Part shown: in pieces, positions 7,519 to 15,551 of the stretch
Numbering within the stretch: position 1 is the stretch's first letter
Layout: every line of letters begins with the position of its first letter
Origin: DSSM01 sp964484125
GTDB lineage: Bacteria; Bacteroidota; Ignavibacteria; Tepidaquicellales; Tepidaquicellaceae
Direction: 5' to 3'
Length of the DNA: 64,000 bases
Assembly (NCBI GenBank): GCA_964484125.1
Contig: CAZAEK010000005.1
Location: 1-64,000 of the forward strand
Program-made: the position numbers and the translations under genes
Notes under the pieces: model-generated
What the model was told of the DNA's origin: nothing
What the model saw: the letters and a program-made list of their open reading frames with translations, nothing else
Database searches by the model: none

Positions 7519-8700
7519 ATGAAAGAAAAATCAATTTTAATAGTTGACGACAACAGAGACTGGGCTGAATTAATTATTAAAATCCTGGAAAACAAAGGGC
7601 ATAGAGTATCATATACTGATAGCGGCGAAGGGTGTCTGAAAAATCTTGAAAATTCAATCCCTGATTTGTTAATATTAGATGTTGTTTTACCGGATATTTC
7701 AGGTTATGAATTACTCAATAAGATTAAATCTGATTCCCGGTATGGTGAAATGATTGTAATAATAATATCAGGAGAAAAAAACAGACCAGGCGATTTAGCT
7801 TTTGGAAAAGAACTCGGTGCCGATGCATATTTAACAAAACCAATTAACAACAAGGATTTTCTGGCACGCATTGAAAACCTTTTAGAGATAAAAGATCTGG
7901 AATCTGAGAAAGAAAATCTTAAAGTAAATTTCGATTTTATTTTCAGGAATACAAAGGATATTCTATTTTCTCTCGATATTAACGGATATATTACTTCAAT
8001 AAACGATGCAATAGAAAAGCATACGGGATTGAAAAGCACAGAATTTATAACGAAGCAATTTAGAAATTTTATTGAAAAAAAGGAGAGGGAAGAGTGGGAG
8101 AAATTTTTTATGAGTATTCAGTCAGGGAATTATACTCCTCCGGAAATATTTACTTTTTTAGTTCCGGGTAAAAGTATCAGAACAGAAATTACAATGAGTC
8201 CCGTATTCACAAAGAATATTATGTCAGGAACACTGGGCATAGCAAGAGTATTAAAAGACGGCGATGAAAAAATTATCACAGATAAAACAAAGAGCAATCA
8301 TGATAAAATATCTGAAAAAGAATCTTTTGAAAAGTTATCAAAATATACTTTAAAAAATACTGCTGAAATTTACAATAAAACTCCTTTAAAAAAATACGCA
8401 TTTGAAAGATATCTGGAGCTAAAGGATAAATATGCTCAGGCGCTCGAAAAATCAATTGAGGAAAGATTTTACAAAGTTGCAGTTCTTTCTTCCGAAATTT
8501 TACAGGAAATTGCATTAGAACTCGGGAAACTGAAATCAGGACCTGAGGATATAATTGATATTCATAAAGATGTTCTCGAAGATAAAATTCAAAATTCACC
8601 CTCAGAAAAAATATATTTGTATTATGAAGAGGGAAGAATAATACTGATTAAATTAATGGGTTATTTAATTAATTTCTATAAAAATTATTATATAAAATAA
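7519..8700 (+). CDS. REC-PAS protein with KaiA/RsbU-type C-terminal domain
   Basis: The 393 residues divide into a receiver domain (1-125, acidic pair D10-D11, phosphoacceptor D54, K107), a PAS domain (about 135-255, FRNTKDILFSLDINGYITSI) and a C-terminal all-helical domain (about 292-393). The last domain has the pattern YLELKDKYAQAL, then E-x4-Y-K-x3-L-S-x-E-I-L, then DIIDIHKDVLED (H349), and ends in a hydrophobic helix. This is the pattern of the RsbU N-terminal domain, which is structurally related to the C-terminal, KaiC-activating domain of KaiA. Lying two bases before kaiB, the protein is a candidate KaiA functional counterpart whose activity would be set by phosphorylation. No KaiA has been assumed; similarity was judged by eye. 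Confidence 0.75.
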   Translation: MKEKSILIVDDNRDWAELIIKILENKGHRVSYTDSGEGCLKNLENSIPDLLILDVVLPDISGYELLNKIKSDSRYGEMIVIIISGEKNRPGDLAFGKELGADAYLTKPINNKDFLARIENLLEIKDLESEKENLKVNFDFIFRNTKDILFSLDINGYITSINDAIEKHTGLKSTEFITKQFRNFIEKKEREEWEKFFMSIQSGNYTPPEIFTFLVPGKSIRTEITMSPVFTKNIMSGTLGIARVLKDGDEKIITDKTKSNHDKISEKESFEKLSKYTLKNTAEIYNKTPLKKYAFERYLELKDKYAQALEKSIEERFYKVAVLSSEILQEIALELGKLKSGPEDIIDIHKDVLEDKIQNSPSEKIYLYYEEGRIILIKLMGYLINFYKNYYIK

Positions 8701-8702
8701 TT

Positions 8703-8981
8703 ATGGCAAGTTATCAACTGAAATTGTATATAACAGGCAAGACTCCACGTTCAGAAGCTGCTTTAAGAAATCTCAGGGAGATATGCGAAAAGGAGCTTAA
8801 AGGAGATTATGAAATTACTGTCATTGATGTACTGGAAAATCCCCAACTGGCAGAAGAAGAAAAAATAATGGTAACTCCTACTCTGATTAAGGAATTGCCA
8901 CCACCTCTCAGAAGAATAATAGGAGATTTAACAGACAGAGAAAAAGCCTTACTTGGCTTGGATATTATTCCTAAAAAATAA
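8703..8981 (+). CDS. kaiB: Circadian clock protein KaiB
   Basis: A 92-residue thioredoxin-like protein that closely follows cyanobacterial KaiB: LKLYITGKTPRSEAALRNL, VIDVLENPQLAEEEKIMVTP and LPPPLRRIIGDLTDREKAL are all present. KaiB binds the CI ring of KaiC and, in cyanobacteria, sequesters KaiA to drive dephosphorylation, after switching from a tetrameric ground-state fold to the thioredoxin-like fold. It starts two bases after the KaiA/RsbU-type protein and ends 12 bases before kaiC. Length is normal and no conserved segment is missing. Confidence 0.97.
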   Translation: MASYQLKLYITGKTPRSEAALRNLREICEKELKGDYEITVIDVLENPQLAEEEKIMVTPTLIKELPPPLRRIIGDLTDREKALLGLDIIPKK

Positions 8982-8993
8982 ATTAAAAAATCT

Positions 8994-10508
8994 ATGAAGA
9001 ATAATAAAGAAGTAAAAAAATTAGAAACAGGGATATCCGGCTTTGACCATATAGCAATGGGTGGAATTCCGCTTGGCAGAACAACCTTACTGACCGGAAC
9101 TGCTGGCAGTGCCAAAACTATTTTTGCTGCTCAGTTCCTTGCTACAGGTATAATGAATTATAATGAAAATGCCGTATTTGTAACATTTGAAGAATCTCCA
9201 GATGAGATTACCAGAAATATAAGAAGTTTCGGTTGGGATGTTGATAAATGGATTAAAGAGGGGAAATGGGCTTTTGTAGATGCCTCTCCACAGCCGGATG
9301 AAGAGAAATCATTTGCGGGAGAATTTGATTTCGGCGCCTTATTGTCACGGATAGAGCATGCAGTTAAAAAAGTAAACGCCGCAAGAGTATCAATGGATTC
9401 TCTCGGAGCTGTATTTACTCAGTTTACCGAATCTTATATTGTCAGGAGAGAACTTTTCAGAATTGCCTCATTACTAAGAAAAATGAAAGTTACTGCAATT
9501 TTAACTGCAGAAAGAACAACAGAATACGGAGACATAGCAAGATACGGCGTTGAGGAATTTGTAGCTGATAATGTAATAATATTAAGAAACACCCTTGAAG
9601 ATGAGAAGAGGAGAAGAACAATTGAAATATTAAAATTCAGAGGAACATTACATCAAAAGGGAGAATTCCCTTTCACAATATTACCTAAAGATGGCGTTGT
9701 AGTAATTCCTTTATCAGCAATTGAACTGAAACAGAAATCATCAAATTTCAGAATTACTTCCGGAATTGAAGAACTTGATAAAATGTGTGGTGGAGGATTT
9801 TTCAGGGATTCCATTATTCTTGTTTCAGGAGCTACAGGTACCGGCAAGACCTTGATGGCAACTGAATTTATTGACGGAGCTTTGAAAAAAGGCGAAAAAT
9901 CACTCCTTTTCGCTTTTGAAGAGAGCAGGGAACAGCTATTCAGAAATGCTATAGGTTGGGGAATTGATTATGAAAAAATGGAAAAAAACGGTTCACTGAA
10001 AGTTTCTTGTGAATATCCTGAAGTCTCAGGACTTGAAGATCACCTTATAAGAATGAAAAGCGAAATAGAATCATTTAAACCGACCAGAGTAGCAATTGAT
10101 AGTATGTCAGCACTTGAAAGAGTATCTACAAAGAAAGGTTTCCGGGAATTTGTAATTGGAATAACTTCGTTTATAAAACAAAAAGAAATTGCAGGTTTAT
10201 TTACTTCCACCTCCCCTACATTGATGGGAGGCACATCAATTACTGAAGCACATATTTCTACAATTACAGACTCAATAATATTGCTTAGATATGTAGAGCT
10301 GTTCGGAGAGATGAGGCGAGGTATAACTGTTTTAAAGATGCGAGGTTCAATGCATGATAAACATATTTGCGAGTTTACTATAGATTCCAAAGGAATGCAC
10401 ATAAAACAACCTTTTAAAGACCTTTATGGAATAATAGCCGGAGAGCCTAAATTTGTCAGCAGGTCAGAATTAGAACGGCTGGATAATTTATTTGATGATA
10501 TTAAATGA
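8994..10508 (+). CDS. kaiC: Circadian clock ATPase/kinase KaiC
   Basis: The 504-residue protein has both RecA-like domains. CI contains the Walker A motif GTAGSAKT (35-42) and the catalytic Glu pair E66-E67; CII contains GATGTGKT (279-286) and E309-E310. The phosphorylation segment TEAHISTITD keeps S422 and T423, equivalent to S431 and T432 of the Synechococcus protein, and T417, equivalent to T426. So autophosphorylation is expected. The C-terminal A-loop and tail end in VSRSELERLDNLFDDIK, close in length to cyanobacterial KaiC, leaving a possible site for a KaiA-type partner. In other non-photosynthetic bacteria KaiC acts in stress or timing pathways; the phenotype here is unknown. Confidence 0.97.
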   Translation: MKNNKEVKKLETGISGFDHIAMGGIPLGRTTLLTGTAGSAKTIFAAQFLATGIMNYNENAVFVTFEESPDEITRNIRSFGWDVDKWIKEGKWAFVDASPQPDEEKSFAGEFDFGALLSRIEHAVKKVNAARVSMDSLGAVFTQFTESYIVRRELFRIASLLRKMKVTAILTAERTTEYGDIARYGVEEFVADNVIILRNTLEDEKRRRTIEILKFRGTLHQKGEFPFTILPKDGVVVIPLSAIELKQKSSNFRITSGIEELDKMCGGGFFRDSIILVSGATGTGKTLMATEFIDGALKKGEKSLLFAFEESREQLFRNAIGWGIDYEKMEKNGSLKVSCEYPEVSGLEDHLIRMKSEIESFKPTRVAIDSMSALERVSTKKGFREFVIGITSFIKQKEIAGLFTSTSPTLMGGTSITEAHISTITDSIILLRYVELFGEMRRGITVLKMRGSMHDKHICEFTIDSKGMHIKQPFKDLYGIIAGEPKFVSRSELERLDNLFDDIK

Positions 10509-10526
10509 AAATTAAATCAACAAAAA

Positions 10527-11948
10527 ATGATAAAATTGTATATAGTTGATGACGATATAGAAATTCAAAAAGTATATAAAATGCTTTTTGAACGAAAAGG
10601 TTATGAAGTATCAGTTGCAGGCAGTTCAGAAGAATTATATCTTCTTATTGAAAAAGAAATCCCGGATATAATACTTCTTGATGCAAACTTACCGGGCAAA
10701 AGTGGATTTGATATTCTTAAAGAGATAAAAAATAATGAAGTATATAAAGATGTTCAGGTTATAATGATATCATCAATATTCCGTGACCCTCTAAATCTGG
10801 CAGAGGGATTTAAAAAGGGAGCAGACGGATATATTGTAAGACCAGTAAATGATGTTGAATTACTCTCGCGAATGGATGCTGTTGTAAAACACAAAAAAAC
10901 AATAGACGAATTAAGAAGAAGTGAAGCAAAACTGCGTAAAATAATAAACTTCAATCCGGATCCAATACTAATAACAAATCGTGCAGGGAAAATCAGATTT
11001 GCAAACCATTCTGCAGAGGAAATTTTCGGGAAAAGTATTGATAAATTAATAGGTGCAGATTTTGGATTTCCTCTTACCGGGAAAGGTAAAACAGAAATTG
11101 AGATTATGGTTCAGGGTAACCCCTTTGTAATCGCAGAGATGCGTGTTGTTGAAATAGAATTTGAAGAAGAGAATTCTTTTCTGATTACACTTAGAGACAT
11201 AACCGAAAAACAAAATATGCTTAAGAAACTTGAAGAGTATTCACAGACTCTGATTAAACTAAATTCCGCCAAAGACAAGATGTTTTCGTTAATATCTCAC
11301 GATTTACGTTCGCCTTATCAGCAATCATTATCAATTGCGGAGATTTTTGAAACAGATATTGGCTCTCTTACAAGAGAAGAAATTTCAGGTATGGCTAAAA
11401 TTCTCAAAAGGGTATTGACAAATCAGTTAAAATTAGTTGATGACCTTCTGCAGTGGGCAAAGATACAAACAGGGAAATATAACATCAACGCTGAAAAAAT
11501 AAATTTATATAGTCTTATTAATGAAATAACAGAATTATTAAAACCGAATCTCGATAATAAACAGATAACTATAGTAAATAATATTACCGAATGTTGTAAT
11601 GTGGTTTCAGACAAATTAAGTTTATCCTCAATAATAAAAAACCTAATAGAAAATGCTATAAAGTTTTCTTTCAGGGGAGCAAAAATTGAAATATCTTCTG
11701 AATGTGTTTCTGATAAATTTCTGATTAAAGTCAGGGATTATGGTGTTGGTATGTCGGAGGAACATATTAAGATGTTATTTACTGCAGGTGAAAAAATTAC
11801 AACTCAGGGAACAGAAAACGAGAAGGGAAACGGCATAGGATTATTGTTCTGCCGCGAAATAGCAACTAAGCTAAAAGGGGAAATAAAAGTTGAAAGTAAA
11901 AAAGGGGAGGGAAGTACATTTATTATAGAACTGCCCTGCGAAGAATAA
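10527..11948 (+). CDS. REC-PAS-histidine kinase hybrid
   Basis: The 473-residue soluble protein starts with a receiver domain (1-120; D52 phosphoacceptor in ILLDANLPG), then a PAS domain (about 140-235, FNPDPILITNRAGKIRFAN), a HisKA domain with LISHDLRSPYQQ (H258) and an ATPase domain with the N box (IIKNLIENAIKFS), G1 (RDYGVGMSEEH) and G2 (KGNGIGLLFCREI). Such REC-first kinases can relay a signal received by the receiver domain to their kinase core. It is the last gene of the Kai operon, 18 bases behind kaiC, and is the natural candidate for reading out KaiC state or for taking phosphate from the upstream kinase. No DNA-binding output is encoded in the operon. Confidence 0.9.
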   Translation: MIKLYIVDDDIEIQKVYKMLFERKGYEVSVAGSSEELYLLIEKEIPDIILLDANLPGKSGFDILKEIKNNEVYKDVQVIMISSIFRDPLNLAEGFKKGADGYIVRPVNDVELLSRMDAVVKHKKTIDELRRSEAKLRKIINFNPDPILITNRAGKIRFANHSAEEIFGKSIDKLIGADFGFPLTGKGKTEIEIMVQGNPFVIAEMRVVEIEFEEENSFLITLRDITEKQNMLKKLEEYSQTLIKLNSAKDKMFSLISHDLRSPYQQSLSIAEIFETDIGSLTREEISGMAKILKRVLTNQLKLVDDLLQWAKIQTGKYNINAEKINLYSLINEITELLKPNLDNKQITIVNNITECCNVVSDKLSLSSIIKNLIENAIKFSFRGAKIEISSECVSDKFLIKVRDYGVGMSEEHIKMLFTAGEKITTQGTENEKGNGIGLLFCREIATKLKGEIKVESKKGEGSTFIIELPCEE

Positions 11949-11960
11949 AAAACTATTTTA

Positions 11961-11981
11961 TAAAGTTATTTTATAACTTTA
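11961..11981 (+). terminator. Weak A/T hairpin after the Kai operon
   Basis: TAAAGTTAT (11961-11969) and ATAACTTTA (11973-11981) form a 9-bp stem with a TTT loop, 12 bases after the stop codon. The stem holds a single G-C pair and no long T tract follows, so termination would be inefficient. Confidence 0.4.
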
Positions 11982-12027
11982 ATTCTCAATAATAATTATT
12001 ATATTCAGATAAACTTCCGAGGATATT

Positions 12028-12759
12028 ATGCAGAGCAAAGAAAGTATATTAGCGCAATTAAAAAAAAATTTAAAAGAAAATCTGAATATTTATAATTTTA
12101 TTTATAATTATGGAATTGATTCCTCAGAGTTTTTTAATGATTCTTTGTTTATAAGGGGCACAAGTGATAAGCAATGGATTTACTTCAGCTGTAATAATGA
12201 AAATGATTTCAGGGAACTTGAAAAAAAGTTAACACCAGATGATAATAATTTTGCAGTAATTGAGGATTGGCAGATGAAAATTCTTCTAGAAAAAAGAAAA
12301 TTAATCTGGAAACTTACAACTCTGAGGTTGATTTTCCCTGATAAAGAACCAGAGGAAAAAATATCTCTTGAATACACATGCAGACCACTTTCCCCAATAG
12401 ATGCTGATTATATATATGAAAATTCAAAATATAAAAAATATACTTCAGTCAGTTATATAAAGCAAAGAATCAAAAACGGACCTTCTATCGGTCTGTTTCA
12501 AAAAAATTCATTGCTTGGTTGGATATTAACTCATGATGACGGTGCAATGGGTTTCCTTCATGTGCTTGATGAATACAGAAGGAAAGGGCTTGGCAGTCAG
12601 ATAACAGTGGCGATGATAAAACATTTGAAAAGCAAAGGTCAGATTCCTTTTGTACATATTGAAGAAGATAATATTACCTCACTGCAGTTAGCATGGAAAC
12701 TTGGTTTCGAAAAAGATAAAATTATTCACTGGATAAAAACAAATAACAAAGGAGACTAA
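12028..12759 (+). CDS. GNAT-family N-acetyltransferase
   Basis: The C-terminal third of this 243-residue protein (about 150-240) is a GNAT fold: GAMGFLHVLDEYRRKGLGSQ carries the acetyl-CoA pyrophosphate-binding R-x-x-G-x-G/A loop (RRKGLG), and HIEEDNITSLQLAWKLGF is the typical C-terminal segment. The N-terminal 120 residues resemble the GNAT-related half of FR47/glycine N-acyltransferase-type proteins. The substrate is unknown. It is separated from the Kai operon by 79 bases and lies three bases before mscL, with which it may be cotranscribed. Confidence 0.8.
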   Translation: MQSKESILAQLKKNLKENLNIYNFIYNYGIDSSEFFNDSLFIRGTSDKQWIYFSCNNENDFRELEKKLTPDDNNFAVIEDWQMKILLEKRKLIWKLTTLRLIFPDKEPEEKISLEYTCRPLSPIDADYIYENSKYKKYTSVSYIKQRIKNGPSIGLFQKNSLLGWILTHDDGAMGFLHVLDEYRRKGLGSQITVAMIKHLKSKGQIPFVHIEEDNITSLQLAWKLGFEKDKIIHWIKTNNKGD

Positions 12760-12762
12760 TAA

Positions 12763-13176
12763 ATGTCGCTAATAAAAGAATTCAAAGAATTCGCATTAAA
12801 AGGAAATGTTGTGGATTTAGCTGTTGGTGTGATTATCGGAGGAGCATTTGGAAAAATTGTTTCTTCTCTTGTATCAGATGTTATAATGCCTCCAATTGGT
12901 TTACTTCTCGGCGGCGTCAATTTTACTGATATAAAGATTCTTTTGAAAGAAGCCGCTGTTGACATATCAGGGAAAGCTATCCCTGCCGTTTCAATTAATA
13001 TTGGTACTTTTATTCAGACTGTAATTGATTTTACAATTATTGCTTTTGCAATATTTGCCATGATAAAGATTATGAATACTTTAAGACGTAAAAAAGAAGA
13101 TGAACCTGTAATTCCGGAGAAACCTGATGATGTTAAATTACTTGAGGAAATCCGTGATTTACTTAAAAATAAATAA
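12763..13176 (+). CDS. mscL: Large-conductance mechanosensitive channel MscL
   Basis: The 137-residue protein begins with the amphipathic N-terminal helix and the pore helix (FKEFALKGNVVDLAVGVIIG, then GGAFGKIVSSLVSDVIMPP), followed by a periplasmic loop, the second membrane helix (about 83-105, IQTVIDFTIIAFAIFAMIKI) and the cytoplasmic bundle ending KLLEEIRDLLKNK. This is the classic MscL layout; the channel opens on membrane tension to release solutes during hypo-osmotic shock. A good GGAG site lies at 12751-12754 inside the end of the acetyltransferase gene. Confidence 0.97.
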   Translation: MSLIKEFKEFALKGNVVDLAVGVIIGGAFGKIVSSLVSDVIMPPIGLLLGGVNFTDIKILLKEAAVDISGKAIPAVSINIGTFIQTVIDFTIIAFAIFAMIKIMNTLRRKKEDEPVIPEKPDDVKLLEEIRDLLKNK

Positions 13177-13204
13177 TCTATTTATAAATATTTTTAAAAG
13201 CCCT

Positions 13205-13672
13205 ATGAAAAAATATTTTTTACTCCTCTCTCTCTTTGCTTTAATCATTTCGCTCAATTCGTGCTCTAATACCGATTGCTCCTCTTTCGATATTGATTCT
13301 TATTATCTGCAGGAAGATGGCAATTATCGTATGACCCTCAGTGGAAACTCCGGCAACCCTCTGGCAGAGATTCTTATGACTGTGAAAAAAAGACAAAAGC
13401 AAAATATATCAGGCGTTTATACTTTATCTAAAGTTTATGTTGATACTATATCGGGATTCAGCACTCTTAAGGGTGTTTTCTCTGCTAAAGAAAATGAAAA
13501 CGATAATCGTGTAATTATGAATTTGAATCCTTCTGTTGCCGATTACAATATTTTCGTTGAGTTTGCTCTTGATAAAAATAATATAAACGGAGTATGGTAC
13601 ACTGGCGGAATGACTGGTAAAACCACACAGGGCTCTGTCAAAGGATACAAAGTATTATATATGAAGAAATAG
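13205..13672 (+). CDS. Lipoprotein of unknown function
   Basis: I chose the ATG at 13205 because it starts a clear lipoprotein signal (MKKYFLLLSLFALIISLNSC, lipobox LNSC with C20); the open frame continues upstream into mscL without a plausible start. The mature part of about 136 residues is beta-rich, with several Gly/Ser/Thr segments and a conserved-looking GVWYTGGMTGKTTQGSVKG near the end. No known family is recognised. The signal suggests attachment to the outer or inner membrane on the periplasmic side. It may share the mscL transcript (28-base gap). Confidence 0.75.
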   Translation: MKKYFLLLSLFALIISLNSCSNTDCSSFDIDSYYLQEDGNYRMTLSGNSGNPLAEILMTVKKRQKQNISGVYTLSKVYVDTISGFSTLKGVFSAKENENDNRVIMNLNPSVADYNIFVEFALDKNNINGVWYTGGMTGKTTQGSVKGYKVLYMKK

Positions 13673-13736
13673 CTCAATCTTCTACGATATTTTTTTTAAA
13701 CTTGTAAACTCCGTTAACTTTTTAATAATTATATGT

Positions 13737-13787
13737 TATCCCGAAGGAGAATTCCTCTCCCTTGGTAATAAATTCGTTCCCGGGATA
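13737..13787. repeat. Structured intergenic inverted repeat
   Basis: TATCCCG (13737-13743) and CGGGATA (13781-13787) are perfect inverted repeats enclosing a 37-base segment that contains a GAATTC core. The GC content is higher than in the surrounding A/T-rich gap. It may be an RNA hairpin or a short mobile palindrome; no family is recognised. Confidence 0.35.
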
Positions 13788-13877
13788 TTATGCACTTCAA
13801 TAATTTCATATTATATTGATTTGAATAGTTTTTTAATAAAATATTAGGCAATTTTAATAAACTAAGAAATTAATTAA

Positions 13878-15467
13878 ATGAAAAAAATAATATTTATTCT
13901 TTTATTTGTTGGATTAACGGGAAATATTTTTGCACAATATACAAATATTATGATTAGTAACACGGGCAGTCCGGAAGAAGTAACTATAATCATTAATCCT
14001 AAGAATACGAATATAATGGTTGCCGGAGCTAATATAAACAAGTTTTATTATTCAAGCAATAAGGGGCTGAACTGGACAGCAGGAACCCTTACAAGTTCTC
14101 TTTATGGAGTATGGGGCGACCCTGTTGTAATAGTAGATACGCTTGGTCATTTCTATTTTTTCCACCTTTCAAATCCACCTTCAGGCGGACACTGGATTGA
14201 CAGGATTGTATGCCAGAAGTCAACAAATAATGGAATGAACTGGAGCAATCCGGGCACTTATACATTTTATGACCCGAATAAAGACCAGGATAAGGAATGG
14301 GCAGTTGTGGACAGAAGAAATAATCATATCTATTGCACATGGACTCAGTTTGATAACTACGGAAGTTCGAGTCAGCTCGATTCTTCGAATATTCTTTTTG
14401 CAAAATCAACTGATGCAGGTAATACATGGATCGGAGTAAAAAGAATAAATAAACTCGGAGGTGACTGCATAGATGAAGATAATACAGTTGAAGGAGCAGT
14501 ACCATGCGTAGGTCCGAACGGTGAAGTATATGTTGCGTGGAGCGGACCAAAAATCCGTTATTCACAGTTTGGGATATTCTTTAATAAGTCAACAGACGGC
14601 GGTACAACATGGTTAAACGAACCATTATATGTAACAAATCAGCCGGGCGGTTGGGATATTACAATCCCCGGAATTCAGAGAGCAAACGGAATGCCGGTTA
14701 CTTGTTGTGATTTGTCAAATGGACCTTACAGAGGAACGGTTTATATCAATTATGTTGATGAAGCATCTTCAAATGACCATGATGTCAAACTGATTAAATC
14801 AACTAATGGTGGCTTAAACTGGAGTGCACCGGTAAGAGTTAATAACGACCCTGCAGGGAAAGAACAATTCTTTACCTGGATGGCAGTTGATCCTGTAACC
14901 GGGCATATTTATATAGTATTTTATGACAGAAGGAATTATTCTAATTATCAAACCGATGTATATCTTGCAAGGTCAACAGACGGCGGAACAACTTTTCAAA
15001 ATATAAAAATTAGTTCAACTCCGTTTACACCGACTTCATCGGTATTTTTCGGAGATTACAGCTGCATTGATGCTTATAATAATATAGTAAGACCAATATG
15101 GACAAGACTTGACAATACAACACTTAGCATCTGGACTGCAAATATAGATTTCACAACTCCGGTATATACAGAAATTCAGAATTTACCCAAAGAATTTGTT
15201 CTTGAACAGAATTTTCCGAATCCATTTAATCCTGTAACAAAAATCAAATATTCAGTACCTCCGTCAAAGAACGGGGATTTTTCACCTGTTCAGATAGTAG
15301 TGTATGATATTAACGGTAAGGAAGTAACAAAATTAGTTGATGGTATTTTATCAGCCGGAATATATGAAACTGAATGGAATGCTACGGGATATTCAAGCGG
15401 AGTTTATTTTTATAAGTTGATAAGTGGAGATTTCAGCGAAACAAAGAAAATGATATTAATAAGATAA
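13878..15467 (+). CDS. T9SS-exported BNR-repeat protein
   Basis: A signal peptide (about 1-20, ending NIFAQ) leads a 529-residue protein with repeated Asp-box/BNR motifs of the form S-T-(N/D)-x-G-x-x-W (SSNKGLNW, STNNGMNW, STDAGNTW, STDGGTTW, STNGGLNW, STDGGTTF), typical of sialidase-like six-bladed propellers. The last 85 residues hold a type IX secretion sorting domain (QNFPNPFNPVTKIKYSVP, then VYDINGKEVTKL and SGVYFYKL near the end). So it is most likely exported across the outer membrane and anchored or released there. Sialidase activity is not certain; the catalytic residues were not identified. Single gene with its own terminator. Confidence 0.85.
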   Translation: MKKIIFILLFVGLTGNIFAQYTNIMISNTGSPEEVTIIINPKNTNIMVAGANINKFYYSSNKGLNWTAGTLTSSLYGVWGDPVVIVDTLGHFYFFHLSNPPSGGHWIDRIVCQKSTNNGMNWSNPGTYTFYDPNKDQDKEWAVVDRRNNHIYCTWTQFDNYGSSSQLDSSNILFAKSTDAGNTWIGVKRINKLGGDCIDEDNTVEGAVPCVGPNGEVYVAWSGPKIRYSQFGIFFNKSTDGGTTWLNEPLYVTNQPGGWDITIPGIQRANGMPVTCCDLSNGPYRGTVYINYVDEASSNDHDVKLIKSTNGGLNWSAPVRVNNDPAGKEQFFTWMAVDPVTGHIYIVFYDRRNYSNYQTDVYLARSTDGGTTFQNIKISSTPFTPTSSVFFGDYSCIDAYNNIVRPIWTRLDNTTLSIWTANIDFTTPVYTEIQNLPKEFVLEQNFPNPFNPVTKIKYSVPPSKNGDFSPVQIVVYDINGKEVTKLVDGILSAGIYETEWNATGYSSGVYFYKLISGDFSETKKMILIR

Positions 15468-15486
15468 TATTTTGCAATATATTTTT

Positions 15487-15540
15487 AAAGCTGTTCTGTA
15501 AACGGGCAAAATTGACTTTTAAACAGAACAGCTTTTTTTT
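15487..15540 (+). terminator. Strong Rho-independent terminator
   Basis: AAAGCTGTTCTGT (15487-15499) and ACAGAACAGCTTT (15523-15535) form a 13-bp perfect stem with a 23-base loop, followed by Ts to 15540. It ends the BNR-protein transcript and directly precedes glgB, so glgB should have its own promoter or rely on readthrough. Confidence 0.9.
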
Positions 15541-15551
15541 ATTTTTAACCT

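Noticed and set aside
13127..13204. An upstream start for the lipoprotein that would overlap mscL
   Set aside because: It would place 26 residues in front of a complete lipoprotein signal; the ATG at 13205 fits.
14089..14565. Long minus-strand open frame inside the BNR-protein gene
   Set aside because: It is antisense to a protein with clear repeats and a sorting domain, and its translation shows no domain or signal.
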